A DNA stretch of 32,671 nucleotides, taken from NCBI GenBank assembly GCA_963648205.1, contig CAVJCT010000071.1:1-32671 (forward strand), written 5' to 3'. Position numbers and translations under genes: made by a program. Source of the DNA: UBA1181 sp963648205. Lineage in GTDB: Bacteria; Bacteroidota; Bacteroidia; Bacteroidales; Paludibacteraceae. The notes beneath the pieces are model-generated. The model saw nothing but the letters and a program-made list of their open reading frames with translations, was not told the origin of the DNA and made no database searches. Shown here one piece after another: positions 31,648-32,671 of this stretch. Each line of letters begins with the position of its first letter. Positions within the stretch are counted from its first letter, which is position 1.

Positions 31648-32492
31648 ATGAAAAGAATCATTACAATATTGATGGTGTTCAATTGCGTGGCATTTTGCAG
31701 TTCAATGCAGTGCAAGGCTCGCATGCAGTACTTGACAGCGCGTCAAAGGTTGCAGGTACTTGGCGTTTCGCAAAAAATCAATACGATGTTGTAGGTGAAG
31801 ATAATGCTCTTATTGCAGACGACTATAGCGGCTGGATTGACCTTTTCTCTTGGGGAACGAGTGGATGGAACAGCGGAGCAAAGGCTTATCAACCTTGGGA
31901 TACTTTGTCTGGAATTACCACTGATTATAATGTTGGAAACGTAGCTACCAATAGTCTTTTAGATTCTTGCGCTAAGGCCGATTGGGGTGTCTACAATGCT
32001 ATCAGCAATGGTGGCAATGAACCGAATAAATGGAGAACTATGAACGGATCAGAGTGGCAGTATCTTTTCAAAAATAATAGTTGGACTTTAGGCTATGTCA
32101 GAACAAATGCCAACGATTCTGTCTTGTGTTTTATGTTGATTCCAGTGTCTTTCTCAGCTCCTGATGGTACAACGCTAACGGTTATAAGTACGACTACTAA
32201 TTCTGCTGCAAAGGATGTGTCTGTGCCTACTGGCAACTCCTATTCTGCGGTTCAGTTTGAGGCTCTCGAGAAGTTAGGAGTTGTCGCTTTACCTTGTGCA
32301 GGCTATCGTAATGGTATAGAAGTATACGATGTAAGTACGATAGGCTACTATTGGACATCTTCCGCTACCGACTGGAGATGGACTGCCTCTTTCCGTTTCT
32401 ATAATAGGTATGTTTGTTCAAATGATTACAGTTTTCGGGTTAATGGATTATCAGTTCGTTTGGTTCAGACTATCCAGAATGAATCTAAATAA
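31648..32492 (+). pseudogene. FISUMP-like surface protein, signal peptide out of frame with body
   Basis: The body (frame starting about 31683, to TAA 32492) contains 'GTWRFAKNQYDVVGEDNA', 'GWIDLFSWGTSGWN', 'ADWGVYNAISNGGNEPNKW', 'GYYWTSS' and 'GLSVRLVQ'. These are hallmarks of a large Bacteroidetes family resembling the Fibrobacter succinogenes major paralogous (FISUMP) domain, with a C-type-lectin-like fold. It has no ATG before mid-protein. The only plausible signal peptide, MKRIITILMVFNCVAF from ATG 31648, is in another frame that stops at 31794. Relatives, as I recall them, have about 15-20 residues between signal and 'G-LQFN', so a small deletion with frameshift fits. A phase-variable site, programmed shift or sequence error are alternatives. 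Confidence 0.55.
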
Positions 32493-32551
32493 CTGATATA
32501 TAAGTATATAGAAAAAATATTAGTTGGAAGATAAAAAATATTGAAAATTAT

Positions 32552-32582
32552 TTTGCGGTTTCGTCGAAACGCTCTATCTTTG
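32552..32582 (+). promoter_or_regulatory. near-consensus promoter, probably for a stable-RNA operon beyond the window
   Basis: TTTG (32552-32555), a 19-base spacer and TATCTTTG (32575-32582) match both Bacteroidetes elements exactly, followed by GCACTCGC, a start region I associate with rRNA/tRNA promoters in Bacteroidales. The spacer contains the palindrome GTTTCG-T-CGAAAC (32558-32570). The following 89 bases have no ORF and contain a possible CGGTC/GACCG pairing, as a non-coding leader would. The RNA gene itself is not reached. Confidence 0.65.
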
Positions 32583-32671
32583 CACTCGCTTTCAAAAAGG
32601 AAGGCGGTCGAACGGAAAGCCGAGGAGACCGACAGCAAAAAGAGATTTTTGAAGGAATTTGATTGATTCAG

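Noticed and set aside
32300..32480. C-type-lectin-like C-terminus suggesting a diversity-generating retroelement target
   Set aside because: No reverse transcriptase, template repeat or near-copy of this segment exists in the window; the FISUMP-like family explains the motifs.
32653..32671. Final bases resemble the start of 16S rRNA (GAGTTTGAT...CTCAG)
   Set aside because: The match needs gaps and substitutions; GAATTTGATTGATTCAG is not the conserved 16S start. At most this is leader sequence.

Overview
The window is a chromosomal segment of a Bacteroidota bacterium, most likely a Bacteroidales member that has a type IX secretion system (T9SS). Three things support this: the promoter elements repeatedly fit the Bacteroidetes TTTG / TAnnTTTG pattern; several products are typical of the phylum (IPT-type surface lipoprotein, long-form HisG, coaX next to a FadL-like outer-membrane protein, a T9SS C-terminal signal); and genes start in A-rich contexts with few Shine-Dalgarno sites. 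I cannot name the genus from sequence alone.

Layout. Positions 1-133 hold the 5' end and promoter of a leftward gene. Positions 211-3700 are a histidine operon: promoter, a 14-codon leader peptide with five consecutive His codons, a mutually exclusive antiterminator/terminator pair, then hisG-hisD-hisC and a terminator. hisB is not in the cluster. Next come nadE (ammonia-dependent), ilvE with its own promoter and terminator, and a secreted beta-helix carbohydrate-binding-like protein (6008-8602). A LOG-family phosphoribohydrolase gene is followed by an AT-rich gene for a large sacsin/HSP90-like GHKL ATPase (9327-11963), which looks like an accessory insertion. Housekeeping genes resume with ribD, then a cls - MIP18-family - lpxH-like cluster, then a glycan-binding-type lipoprotein.

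The 625-base gap at 17013-17637 is the largest without a conventional gene, but it is not empty. It holds a terminator, a compact structured segment with a possible promoter and a 14-codon ORF whose start codon lies in a 13-bp perfect inverted repeat, and on the minus strand a short remnant resembling the C-terminus of an outer-membrane barrel. Then follows the tightly packed run coaX - outer-membrane protein - TPR protein - lptC.

The right third is dominated by one 3,242-residue secreted protein (21772-31500). It has FN3-like, LamG-like, Ig-like and BACON-like modules, an unassigned middle and a T9SS sorting domain. Its first quarter looks different in codon choice from the rest. After it come a strong hairpin, a FISUMP-like gene whose signal peptide is out of frame with its body, and, at the right edge, a near-consensus promoter that probably drives a stable-RNA operon outside the window.

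The best candidates for something new are the complete histidine attenuator (264-373), the structured small-ORF locus (17141-17387), the unassigned middle of the giant protein, and the solitary sacsin-like ATPase.
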